NCBI GenBank assembly: GCA_017622255.1
Contig: JAGARL010000192.1
Coordinates: 1-10,009, forward strand
Length of the DNA: 10,009 nt
From: Methanocorpusculum sp.
GTDB lineage: Archaea; Halobacteriota; Methanomicrobia; Methanomicrobiales; Methanocorpusculaceae
Direction of reading: 5' to 3'
Shown here: piece after piece, positions 1 through 4,936 of the stretch
Position numbering within the stretch: the first letter of the stretch is position 1
How the letters are laid out: each line of letters opens with the position of its first letter
Translations under genes and position numbers: made by a program
Notes under the pieces: generated by a model
Database searches by the model: none
What the model was told of the DNA's origin: nothing
The model's input: the letters and a program-made list of their open reading frames with translations, nothing else

Positions 1-1
1 A

Positions 2-361
2 GATGTTAACTCGGATATGTACAGAATTGTCGGATGCGCACTTGCCGTGTATAATCACTTAAAGCCCGGATACCTGGAAGCGGTATATGAGAAGTCGTTG
101 GAGAAGGAACTGCTTCGCGAAGGTTTTGCGGTTCGGCGTCAGGTCAAACTCCCGGTTTGCTACAAGGGAGAACTTCTCGACACGCACTTCACTGCGGACA
201 TGATGGTAAGTGACACGGTTCTGGTGGAACTGAAAGCGGTCTCGAACCTCGCAAAGATTCACGAGCGGCAGGTTGAGAGTTATCTGAAGACGACCGGGAT
301 GCCGGTTGGTCTTCTGGTGAATTTTGGAAATATGCGGAGGTTAGAGTGGCGCGTGGTCTGA
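2..361 (+). CDS. GxxExxY protein, copy 1 (5' end outside window)
   Basis: Member of the GxxExxY family, placed in the PD-(D/E)XK nuclease-like superfamily; no biochemical role is established. The naming motif reads GYLEAVY. The nuclease-like core is FTADMMV followed by VELKA, giving the Asp and Glu-x-Lys of a PD-(D/E)XK site, then a conserved HERQ and a C-terminal NFGNMRRLEWRV block. An ATG lies at 17, but the frame is open to the window edge and the residues before it (DVNSD) align with ADNSD near the N-terminus of copy 2 at 3754-4143. The true start is therefore probably upstream of the window. The two copies match at about 72 of 119 aligned residues, counted by eye. This copy ends at WRVV and lacks the FEKEVRG tail of copy 2; its stop lies in the first strand of a structured repeat. 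Family call is firm, function unknown. Confidence 0.88.
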   Translation, partial: DVNSDMYRIVGCALAVYNHLKPGYLEAVYEKSLEKELLREGFAVRRQVKLPVCYKGELLDTHFTADMMVSDTVLVELKAVSNLAKIHERQVESYLKTTGMPVGLLVNFGNMRRLEWRVV

Positions 362-437
362 GGCGAAAGCCGAGAGGATTGACCGAAGGTCAAGACTCAA
401 GGCATGAGCAAGTCTGTAAGACTTGCGAAAGCCTCAG
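358..437 (+). repeat. Structured hairpin module, copy A
   Basis: An 80-nt element closed by a 7-bp stem CTGAGGC (358-364) with GCCTCAG (431-437); it includes the stop codon of the preceding gene. Inside are a hairpin TTGACC-GAA-GGTCAA (379-393), the conserved ACTCAAG-N3-TGAGCAAG core (395-412), and a perfect 8-bp hairpin GCAAGTCT-GTA-AGACTTGC (408-426) ending in CTTGCGA. Copies in the 4.4-4.6 kb region keep the same layout with different stem sequences. Seen directly; its function and whether it is transcribed are unknown. Confidence 0.7.
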
Positions 438-471
438 GACACAAGCCTTGAGCAAGCCTTAGGCTTGCGAC
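438..471 (+). repeat. Structured hairpin module, partial copy A'
   Basis: Immediately after copy A comes a shorter version with CAAG-CCT-TGAGCAAG (442-456) and a hairpin GCAAGCC-TTA-GGCTTGC (452-468), again ending CTTGCGA. The upstream hairpin is reduced to CCT-C-AGG at 432-438, shared with the closing strand of copy A. A small palindrome GGAGA-GTTT-TCTCC follows at 472-485 and could end a transcript, although no long T-run follows it. Confidence 0.6.
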
Positions 472-527
472 GGAGAGTTTTCTCCCAATAAACCCGTATT
501 ATGCCATATTTATCCTGCAAAATAACG

Positions 528-545
528 CGGGAAATCTTTAAATAT
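528..545 (+). promoter_or_regulatory. TATA/BRE promoter of the surface protein gene
   Basis: CTTTAAATAT (536-545) is a good archaeal TATA box, preceded by a purine-rich BRE-like CGGGAAAT. Initiation about 25 nt downstream would give a leader of roughly 20-25 nt, leaving room for the ribosome-binding site at 579-585. Confidence 0.6.
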
Positions 546-578
546 TTTCCGGTAAAAATACCACTTATTCACTCAAAA

Positions 579-585
579 AGGTGAT
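579..585 (+). promoter_or_regulatory. Ribosome-binding site that decides the surface protein start
   Basis: AGGTGAT complements the archaeal 16S 3' end (AUCACCUCC). It overlaps the in-frame GTG at 581 and ATG at 584, so these cannot use it. It sits 4 nt before the in-frame GTG at 590, which is the better start. Confidence 0.65.
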
Positions 586-589
586 GACT

Positions 590-2920
590 GTGAGAACAAA
601 CAATTTCGACTCGAAAAACGCCCCCCCCCGTGGAACTCTCCGCCGTGCTGTCCGGGCGATGTTTTGCTTAGTGATTATTACCGCGTGCCTCGCAGGTGCG
701 GCGAGTGCGGCGGATATCTGGGACGGAACAGTCAATACTGCCTGGTATGATGACAGTTCCAAAGAAGCGTTTACTCTCACTACAGCAGAAGATCTTGCGG
801 GTCTTGCAAAGCTGGTAAACGACGGAACTACTTTTGATGGAAAAACTGTAACGCTCGCTGCAGACATTGACCTCAATAACCTGGAATGGACGCCGATTGG
901 GAACTCATCCAGTAATTCTGAACCACGCTTCCAAGGAACGTTTGATGGCGGATATCACACAATTAGCGGTCTCAATATTACAGAAACTGACTCAAATGTG
1001 GGATTATTTGGTACTGTCTATAATGGTCAGATTAAAAATCTTCATGTTGACGGAAATATCAATGTAATCAACCCATCTTGTGATTCAATTCTTCATGCTG
1101 GCGGTGTTGCCGGTTATTTCTTTGGTTTAGGAAGTATTGTAAACACCACCTCTTCAGTAGACATCACTATTTCATATGAGGAAAATGCGGTAGTTGCAGG
1201 AGGTATTGCTGGCTACTTCTCCGGAAGAAATTTCGTGAACTGTTCATCTTCGGGGGACATTCAGGTGACTTCGGGGCGTGCTGGAGTTAATGTTTATATC
1301 GGCGGTATTATAGGGCACTTCTACGGAAATAGTTACTCTCCAATTGTTGAGAGATGCTATTCTACTGGGGATATCACCGTCAATGCTAATGGAGGATACA
1401 CGGTTGGCGGAATTGTTGGCTACACCAGTGTGGCTCGGGTTACAATCTCTCAGTGCTACTCTACCTGCAACATTACTACAAATGCTGAGAATTATGATAG
1501 GGATGGTTATATTGGTGTCGGGGGTATTCTCGGACAAGCCAACTGGGGAACAAACATTAGTGATTGTTTCACCACCGGTAACTTAAGAAATACTGTTACC
1601 GGAAAATACTTTAGTGCTGTATCTCTTGGCGGTATTTTAGGCTTGGACTCCTCATCGGCATCTCATATCATGAATTGTTATGCAGTTGGAAATGTAATCA
1701 ACGAAGGTTATGACACTGCAGATGAAAATTCAAAGAAGATGGAGGTAAATGCAGCCGGAATTAGCGGACGTATCTATGCTACGGATGCAACTGTCAGTGG
1801 CAGTTATGCTTTAAACCAAAAGATTACTACGCTTGGTAATGCTACTGTTAATAATTCGGCCCGGGTTGTTGGGGATTACATTGGAGGTTCGCTCTCTAAC
1901 TACGGATGGGTTGGCACAAAGGTAAACGATACCACTGTAACATCAGATGATGTCAGCAGCGTTCACGGAAAAGATGTTGGTCTTGCCTGGAATACTCTCT
2001 TCCCCGAATGGGATACTTCCATCTGGCAGTTGGGAACTGCGGAAAACTATAAACTCCCGATTCTGGCAGGGCTGCCCGCTCCGTCAGCTGATGCAATCCA
2101 TCTCAAGGTGGAGACCGTTACTGTCACGTTCCATAAGGTAGATGGAATAGGAGCTACCTCTGATGTTACAGTAACCAGCGGCAGTACGGTGAGTGCTCCT
2201 GCTGTTTCCTATGTTGGATACACTCTTGAAGGATGGTATACTGAAGATACACACACAAACAAATATGAGTTCGAAACGGAAGTAACCACAGACCTCAACC
2301 TCTACGCAAACTGGACTCCCAATACCTACACCGTTAAGTTCCACAACAACACCGGAACTGGAAGTATGGAGAATCAGCCGTTTGTTTATGACGTATCACA
2401 GAATCTGTGTGCCAATACTTTCGTTAAAACCGGACATCAGTTTGCCGGATGGGCAGAAACCCCAGACGGAGCAGTAAAGTATACAGATACTGTATCTGTT
2501 CAGAACCTGAGTGCTGTAAATAATAGTGAGGTCACGCTCTACGCAAACTGGACGGCTAACACTACTACTGTTATCTTCAATGCTAACGGCGGAGGAGACA
2601 GTGGAACTATGGAAAATCAGGTGTTTAAGTATGGAATTGCGCAGAACCTTCTGCCGAACAACTTCACCAACACCAGCGGTTACAAATTTGTACAATGGAA
2701 CACCACTGAAGGCAAAACCTACTCGGACGGGGCAGAATTTACGTCTAACCTTGTAGAAAACAGTGCGGAAATCATCCTCTATGCAGAATGGGCACGCTAC
2801 TACAATGTAACATTCGAAACCAACGGGGGAAGTACTGTCCCCTTACAGGAAGTGAAAAACGGAACCCTTGTAACAGCTCCGGGCACTCCAACAAAGAGCA
2901 GTTCCACCTTTAGCGGATAG
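590..2920 (+). CDS. Large secreted surface protein with GLUG and InlB-type repeats, cut by an in-frame TAG
   Basis: Predicted exported cell-surface protein, probably adhesive. From the GTG at 590, residues 1-40 form a signal peptide: Arg-rich start, hydrophobic core (MFCLVIITACLAGA) and AXA-like cleavage before ADIWDG. Residues about 60-130 form the TAEDLAGLAKLVN...FQGTFDGGYHTISGL segment that typically precedes GLUG repeats. Residues about 135-440 carry repeated GGI-x-G-x and SxSxGDI/CYSTGDI units of GLUG type. From about 507 come InlB/Listeria-Bacteroides-type repeats ending in LYANWT or LYAEWA. Many N-x-S/T sequons are present. Codon 777 is TAG, and the same frame then continues uninterrupted for 268 more codons to a sorting tail, so this is the front three quarters of a 1045-residue protein. 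A run of nine C's lies in codons 11-14. The order of parts and export are clear; ligand and exact role are not. Confidence 0.82.
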   Translation: MRTNNFDSKNAPPRGTLRRAVRAMFCLVIITACLAGAASAADIWDGTVNTAWYDDSSKEAFTLTTAEDLAGLAKLVNDGTTFDGKTVTLAADIDLNNLEWTPIGNSSSNSEPRFQGTFDGGYHTISGLNITETDSNVGLFGTVYNGQIKNLHVDGNINVINPSCDSILHAGGVAGYFFGLGSIVNTTSSVDITISYEENAVVAGGIAGYFSGRNFVNCSSSGDIQVTSGRAGVNVYIGGIIGHFYGNSYSPIVERCYSTGDITVNANGGYTVGGIVGYTSVARVTISQCYSTCNITTNAENYDRDGYIGVGGILGQANWGTNISDCFTTGNLRNTVTGKYFSAVSLGGILGLDSSSASHIMNCYAVGNVINEGYDTADENSKKMEVNAAGISGRIYATDATVSGSYALNQKITTLGNATVNNSARVVGDYIGGSLSNYGWVGTKVNDTTVTSDDVSSVHGKDVGLAWNTLFPEWDTSIWQLGTAENYKLPILAGLPAPSADAIHLKVETVTVTFHKVDGIGATSDVTVTSGSTVSAPAVSYVGYTLEGWYTEDTHTNKYEFETEVTTDLNLYANWTPNTYTVKFHNNTGTGSMENQPFVYDVSQNLCANTFVKTGHQFAGWAETPDGAVKYTDTVSVQNLSAVNNSEVTLYANWTANTTTVIFNANGGGDSGTMENQVFKYGIAQNLLPNNFTNTSGYKFVQWNTTEGKTYSDGAEFTSNLVENSAEIILYAEWARYYNVTFETNGGSTVPLQEVKNGTLVTAPGTPTKSSSTFSG
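621..629 (+). repeat. Homopolymer C9 tract inside the signal-peptide coding region
   Basis: Nine consecutive C's encode parts of Ala-Pro-Pro-Arg near the start of the surface protein. Loss or gain of one C would shift the frame within the first 15 codons and abolish the product. This layout is typical of slipped-strand phase-variable surface genes in bacteria. Here it is an inference from position and length only. Confidence 0.5.
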
Positions 2921-3004
2921 TACAAGGACAACGGATTCTCCTCTCCATGGAATTTCGGCACAGACGTCGTAACTGCTGACATCACACTCTACGCCAAGTG
3001 GACC
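2108..3004 (+). repeat. Four tandem InlB/Listeria-Bacteroides-type repeats
   Basis: Four units of about 70-80 residues lie at roughly 2108-2317, 2318-2557, 2558-2794 and 2795-3004. Each begins with a (T)V-T/K/I-F strand, has an aromatic motif in the middle and ends LYA-[NEK]-W-[TA]. The central motifs are LEGWY, FAGWA, FVQWN and FSG-amber-Y. The first three have Trp at the position of the TAG in the fourth. These beta-grasp-like repeats are common in bacterial and methanogen surface proteins. Confidence 0.75.
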
Positions 3005-3727
3005 TCCAGCGGAAACACCGGAGGAGGCACTGGCGGAGGAGGCAGCAGTGGAGGAAGCACCACCCCGTCTGTAACGCCGAGTGAACCGACTGAACCGGAA
3101 GTAACCCCGACCGAACCAACCGAACCGGATGTCCCGGCTGAACCGGTCGTCATCCCGCCGTCCGAAACGGTTGTTGAAGAGACACAGGAAATTGTCCCGG
3201 CAAACATCATAACCCCCACAAACGGCGTCCCGCTGGCTCTTGTTGAACTCGTGGATACCAACGCCCTGCAGACCGTAGCCGTCCCGGCAAACGTTGTAGA
3301 GGAGAAACCCGGCGCATCCGTTCAGGTCGTTGAAGGAAACGCCGAAGAGGTCATCCTCGTAGAAAGCGTCAAAGCCGAAGATGTTCACCTCATCGTCGAA
3401 GTATCGGTTGTGGACACAGAAGGAAACAAGGTAACCGTTGACGAACCGGGACACTTCATCTTAGCAGCTGACGTCCCGGACGGAAAGAAACTCGTCGTCG
3501 GACACTACAAGAACGATGTCTGGGTTGACTGTACTGTAGAAGACCTCGGAAACGGTCAGTACAAAGTACACTACAACGGACTGTCTCCGTTCGCAGCTGT
3601 CTTCATTGAAGAACACGAAGAAAGCCCGTTCGCCGCTGAAGAAGAACCAACCGCCCCGGCAAGCCCGGCCCCGCTCCTCGGACTCCTCGCAGGACTTGCC
3701 TGTGCTGCAGTTCTTCGCAGAAAGTAA
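2921..3727 (+). pseudogene. C-terminal part of the same surface protein, downstream of the TAG
   Basis: The frame continues without any shift. It completes the fourth repeat (YKDNGFSSPWNFGT to LYAKWT), then a glycine/serine linker (3005-3060), a Pro-Thr-Glu repeat stretch such as TEPEVTPTEPTEP (3061-3160), and a compact acidic domain of about 150 residues (VVEETQEIVPANII to LSPFAAVFIEE). The tail, PASPAPLLGLLAGLACAAVLRRK, has a small-residue/proline motif, a short membrane segment and a basic end: the pattern of an archaeosortase sorting signal. Without readthrough or reversion this half is not made and the protein would lose its anchor. An in-frame GTG at 3251 could start a short product, but it falls inside the acidic domain with no ribosome-binding site that I can see, so I do not treat it as a separate gene. 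Confidence 0.75.
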
Positions 3728-3736
3728 CGGCTGAAG

Positions 3737-3762
3737 AAAAAAAAAACGGGGAATCATCCCCG
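3737..3762 (-). terminator. Terminator of GxxExxY copy 2
   Basis: Read on the minus strand: CGGGGA-TGAT-TCCCCG hairpin followed directly by ten T's. The TGA stop codon of the gene lies in the hairpin loop. The surface gene converges from the other side and ends only 9 nt before the T-run. Confidence 0.75.
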
Positions 3763-3786
3763 AACCTCTTTTTCAAACACTCTCCA
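3747..3786 (+). repeat. 40-bp inverted repeat, left arm
   Basis: Matches the reverse complement of 4712-4751 at 38 of 40 positions. It spans the terminator hairpin and the last codons of GxxExxY copy 2. The arms enclose about 0.9 kb containing that gene and the two candidate RNAs. Confidence 0.85.
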
Positions 3787-4143
3787 CTCCAACCTCCGCA
3801 GATTTCCAAAATTCAGCAGAAGCCCTTCGGAAATCCCGGTACTTTTCAGATAACTTGCAAGCTGTCTCTCGTGCATCGGATTCAGCGAGGAGACGGCTTT
3901 GAGTTCTAAGAGAATGCAGTCATTCACCACCATGTCCGCGAAGAAGTCCTTCTTCAACTCCACACCTTTGTAGAAAACCGGAATCTTAACCTGACGCTTC
4001 ACCTCGAAGCCTGCCTGCACGAGCTCCCACTCGAGAGCAGCCTCATAGACCGATTCCAGGTAGCCCGGCTTTAACGTGTTGTATGTCTCAAATGCGCACC
4101 GAAGAACTTTCAGCGAGTCCGAATTGTCAGCAAATCTTTTCAT
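3754..4143 (-). CDS. GxxExxY protein, copy 2
   Basis: A full-length 129-residue GxxExxY protein, the usual size for the family. The motif is GYLESVY (residues 27-33). The PD-(D/E)XK-like signature is FFADMVV (D70) and LELKA (E80, K82), followed by HERQ (91-94) and the NFGNLRRLEWRV block (111-122). No signal peptide or membrane segment is visible, so it should be cytoplasmic. It starts at an ATG with no clear Shine-Dalgarno sequence and converges on the surface protein gene. Its terminator overlaps its own stop codon. Upstream lies no minus-strand gene but the 5' end of candidate RNA 1, transcribed divergently. It is about 60% identical to copy 1. The nuclease-like fold is family knowledge; activity and target are unknown. 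Confidence 0.9.
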   Translation of the reverse strand: MKRFADNSDSLKVLRCAFETYNTLKPGYLESVYEAALEWELVQAGFEVKRQVKIPVFYKGVELKKDFFADMVVNDCILLELKAVSSLNPMHERQLASYLKSTGISEGLLLNFGNLRRLEWRVFEKEVRG

Positions 4144-4149
4144 AAATTA
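4136..4149 (+). promoter_or_regulatory. TATA-like box for candidate RNA 1
   Basis: The sequence TTTTCATAAATTAC is AT-rich and ends about 15 nt before the first strand of the closing stem at 4163, placing a likely start close to the base of the structure. It overlaps the start codon of the divergent GxxExxY gene, so composition alone could explain it. Confidence 0.35.
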
Positions 4150-4162
4150 CACTCTGAAGCCC

Positions 4163-4486
4163 CCGCAGAACCGTGGGCGGCTTACACGGCCCAGGTGTGA
4201 ACCGCGAGACGATATCCCTGGCGGGATGAGAGCCGTCAGGCGAACAGACCGACGGGGTTATTCTCTCGCGGATGCACGCCTGTGCCCCGCCCTGTCCCAC
4301 ATATCAGAGAGCCGGAAAACAAAAAAGACGAGTGCGCCGAAGTCCGCATGTCGAAGACCGAGGACGAAGGAGCGGTCGGAAGCAGGCCTGCAGAACACGC
4401 GACAGGCGAGGGTGCGACAGCACCCAAGCCAGGAGCAAGGCTCGAAGAGACTTGCGACAGCGTGTGAAGCGGCTCTGCGGTTTTTT
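4163..4486 (+). ncRNA. Candidate structured RNA 1 (unassigned)
   Basis: GC-rich stretch (63% in 4401-4460) with no credible gene on either strand. Its ends pair: CCGCAGAACCG (4163-4173) with CGGCTCTGCGG (4470-4480), 10 of 11 positions, followed at once by TTTTTT. Internal pairings include TGGGC/GCCCA (4174-4178, 4189-4193), a perfect 8-bp CCGCGAGA/TCTCGCGG (4202-4209, 4264-4271) enclosing ATCCC-TGGC-GGGAT and CCGTC/GACGG, then GCAC-GCCT-GTGC (4274-4285), GTC-GAA-GAC (4350-4358), and the repeat module at 4395-4465. I could not find the conserved cores of RNase P RNA (GGAAAGUC) or SRP RNA (helix 8), nor a group II intron domain. The RNA nature is inferred from structure, promoter spacing and T-run. 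Confidence 0.5.
4395..4465 (+). repeat. Structured hairpin module, copy C
   Basis: Closed by ACACGC (4395-4400) with GCGTGT (4460-4465). First hairpin is GGGTGC-GACA-GCACCC (4410-4425). The core CAAG-CCA-GGAGCAAG follows, and then the second hairpin GCAAGGCTC-GAA-GAGACTTGC (4435-4455, one mismatch), ending CTTGCGA. Positions 4433-4457 are identical to 4594-4618 in copy B (25 of 25), while the flanking stems differ in sequence but still pair. Confidence 0.75.
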
Positions 4487-4512
4487 GTCGGCGAGTCGGT
4501 CTAACACCAAAC

Positions 4513-4526
4513 CCGAATCCTTTTAA
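4513..4526 (+). promoter_or_regulatory. TATA-like box for candidate RNA 2
   Basis: CGAATCCTTTTAATG resembles a BRE plus TATA box in otherwise GC-rich surroundings. Initiation about 25 nt downstream would fall near the first strand of the 9-bp stem of copy B. Confidence 0.4.
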
Positions 4527-4533
4527 TGACCTC

Positions 4534-4631
4534 CCCGCCGGGAAAAGCCGCCGCGACAGCGAGCAGCGCGAGGCGCGAAGCGACTCAAGCGGTGAGCAAG
4601 GCTCGAAGAGACTTGCGAGCGGCCCGGCGGG
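4534..4631 (+). repeat. Structured hairpin module, copy B
   Basis: Closed by a perfect 9-bp stem CCCGCCGGG (4534-4542) with CCCGGCGGG (4623-4631), extended by CCGC/GCGG (4548-4551, 4619-4622). Inside are CGC-GAA-GCG (4574-4582), the core ACTCAAG-CGG-TGAGCAAG (4583-4600), and GCAAGGCTC-GAA-GAGACTTGC (4596-4616) ending CTTGCGA. Confidence 0.75.
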
Positions 4632-4712
4632 CTTGAAGAATGAGCTTCACCGAGAGAACACAACAAACAGCCGGGGGCGTGCGACGGCGTTTCGTCACTC
4701 TCTAATTTTTTT
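4534..4712 (+). ncRNA. Candidate structured RNA 2 (unassigned)
   Basis: This second GC-rich, gene-free stretch consists of repeat copy B (4534-4631) and a tail ending in a bulged hairpin GTGCGACG-GCGTT-TCGTCAC (about 4679-4697), followed by seven T's (4706-4712). A TATA-like box sits at the right distance upstream. Together with candidate RNA 1 it forms a tandem pair, each holding one copy of the module in its 3' half. Transcription is inferred, not shown. Confidence 0.4.
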
Positions 4713-4744
4713 GGAGCGTGTTTGAAAAAGAGGTTGGGGGATGA
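4712..4744 (+). pseudogene. 3' tail fragment of a third GxxExxY gene
   Basis: The plus strand reads WSVFEKEVGG-stop, nearly identical to the WRVFEKEVRG-stop end of copy 2, in opposite orientation. Just upstream in frame is a TAA at 4703-4705, and the preceding sequence shows no family similarity. Only the last ten codons of a gene therefore survive. It is followed by the same GGGGA-TGAT-TCCCC hairpin terminator, again with the stop in the loop. Confidence 0.75.
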
Positions 4745-4751
4745 TTCCCCG
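4712..4751 (-). repeat. 40-bp inverted repeat, right arm
   Basis: Reverse complement of 3747-3786 with two mismatches. Because the match includes coding sequence and terminator, it most simply reflects a duplicated GxxExxY 3' end in inverted orientation. Confidence 0.85.
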
Positions 4752-4756
4752 GTTTT
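4737..4756 (+). terminator. Relict terminator of the GxxExxY tail fragment
   Basis: GGGGA-TGAT-TCCCC hairpin followed by GGTTTT. It is homologous to the terminator of copy 2, but its T-run is shortened. Confidence 0.55.
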
Positions 4757-4785
4757 CGGATTCCCCGGTGTTGTTTATCTCAGGA

Positions 4786-4896
4786 TTATGCCCTTCTCTT
4801 TACGGCAAAGATGATAATTCCTGCGATGAGCAATACTGCCAGGATTCCGCCGATTATCAGCAGCGGTGAGACCGGGAAGGCGAGGCCTCCGGAATC
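4786..4896 (-). pseudogene. C-terminal anchor fragment of another surface protein
   Basis: The minus strand reads DSGGLAFPVSPLLIIGG, then a strongly hydrophobic stretch (ILAVLLIAGIIIFAV) and KRRA-stop: 36 residues with proline/serine motif, membrane segment and basic end, typical of the tail of an archaeosortase substrate. The codon before it is TAG, and the sequence further upstream (the T-rich terminator region of the HIT gene) has no similarity to a surface protein. There is no start codon. I read it as the surviving 3' end of a deleted gene. It converges with the GxxExxY tail fragment, as the intact surface gene does with GxxExxY copy 2. Confidence 0.65.
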
Positions 4897-4918
4897 CTAT
4901 AAGCACTCAACAAACCTG

Positions 4919-4935
4919 CAAAAAAAAGAAAATAA
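4919..4935 (-). terminator. T-tract terminator after the archaeosortase-HIT operon
   Basis: Directly after the HIT stop codon the minus strand has a T-rich run (ATTATTTTCTTTTTTTTGC) without a strong hairpin, the usual archaeal oligo-T termination signal. Confidence 0.6.
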
Positions 4936-4936
4936 T

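Noticed and set aside
2918..2920. TAG as a pyrrolysine codon
   Set aside because: The residue expected here from three parallel repeats is Trp, one base change away. Pyrrolysine is known mainly in methylamine methyltransferases of other methanogen groups, and no Pyl genes are in the window.
2843..3454. 203-codon open frame antisense to the surface protein
   Set aside because: It is a mirror of the Gly- and Pro/Glu-rich coding strand; its product is low-complexity Arg, Gly, Phe and Ser, without start signals or known motif.
3251..3727. A separate 158-residue gene
   Set aside because: It is in the same frame as the surface protein and begins inside its acidic domain, with no ribosome-binding site or signal peptide; it is the end of the interrupted gene.
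4163..4486. RNase P RNA, SRP RNA or group II intron
   Set aside because: No GGAAAGUC core, no SRP helix 8 motif with GGAA loop, and no intron domain V were found. The RNase P-like GCAGAACC...GGCTTAC sits at the 5' end and not the 3' end. An Rfam search could overturn this.
4076..4504. Open frames of 60-140 codons across the GC-rich gene-free region
   Set aside because: Their products are rich in Arg, Ser and Pro with no recognisable domain, several frames overlap on both strands, and the sequence is better explained by paired stems.
358..4631. CRISPR array
   Set aside because: The repeats are not evenly spaced, the segments between them are not spacer-like, and no cas genes are present.
3737..4756. 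Insertion sequence with terminal inverted repeats
   Set aside because: The inverted arms are duplicated 3' ends of GxxExxY genes with terminators, not transposon ends; no transposase or target-site duplication was seen.
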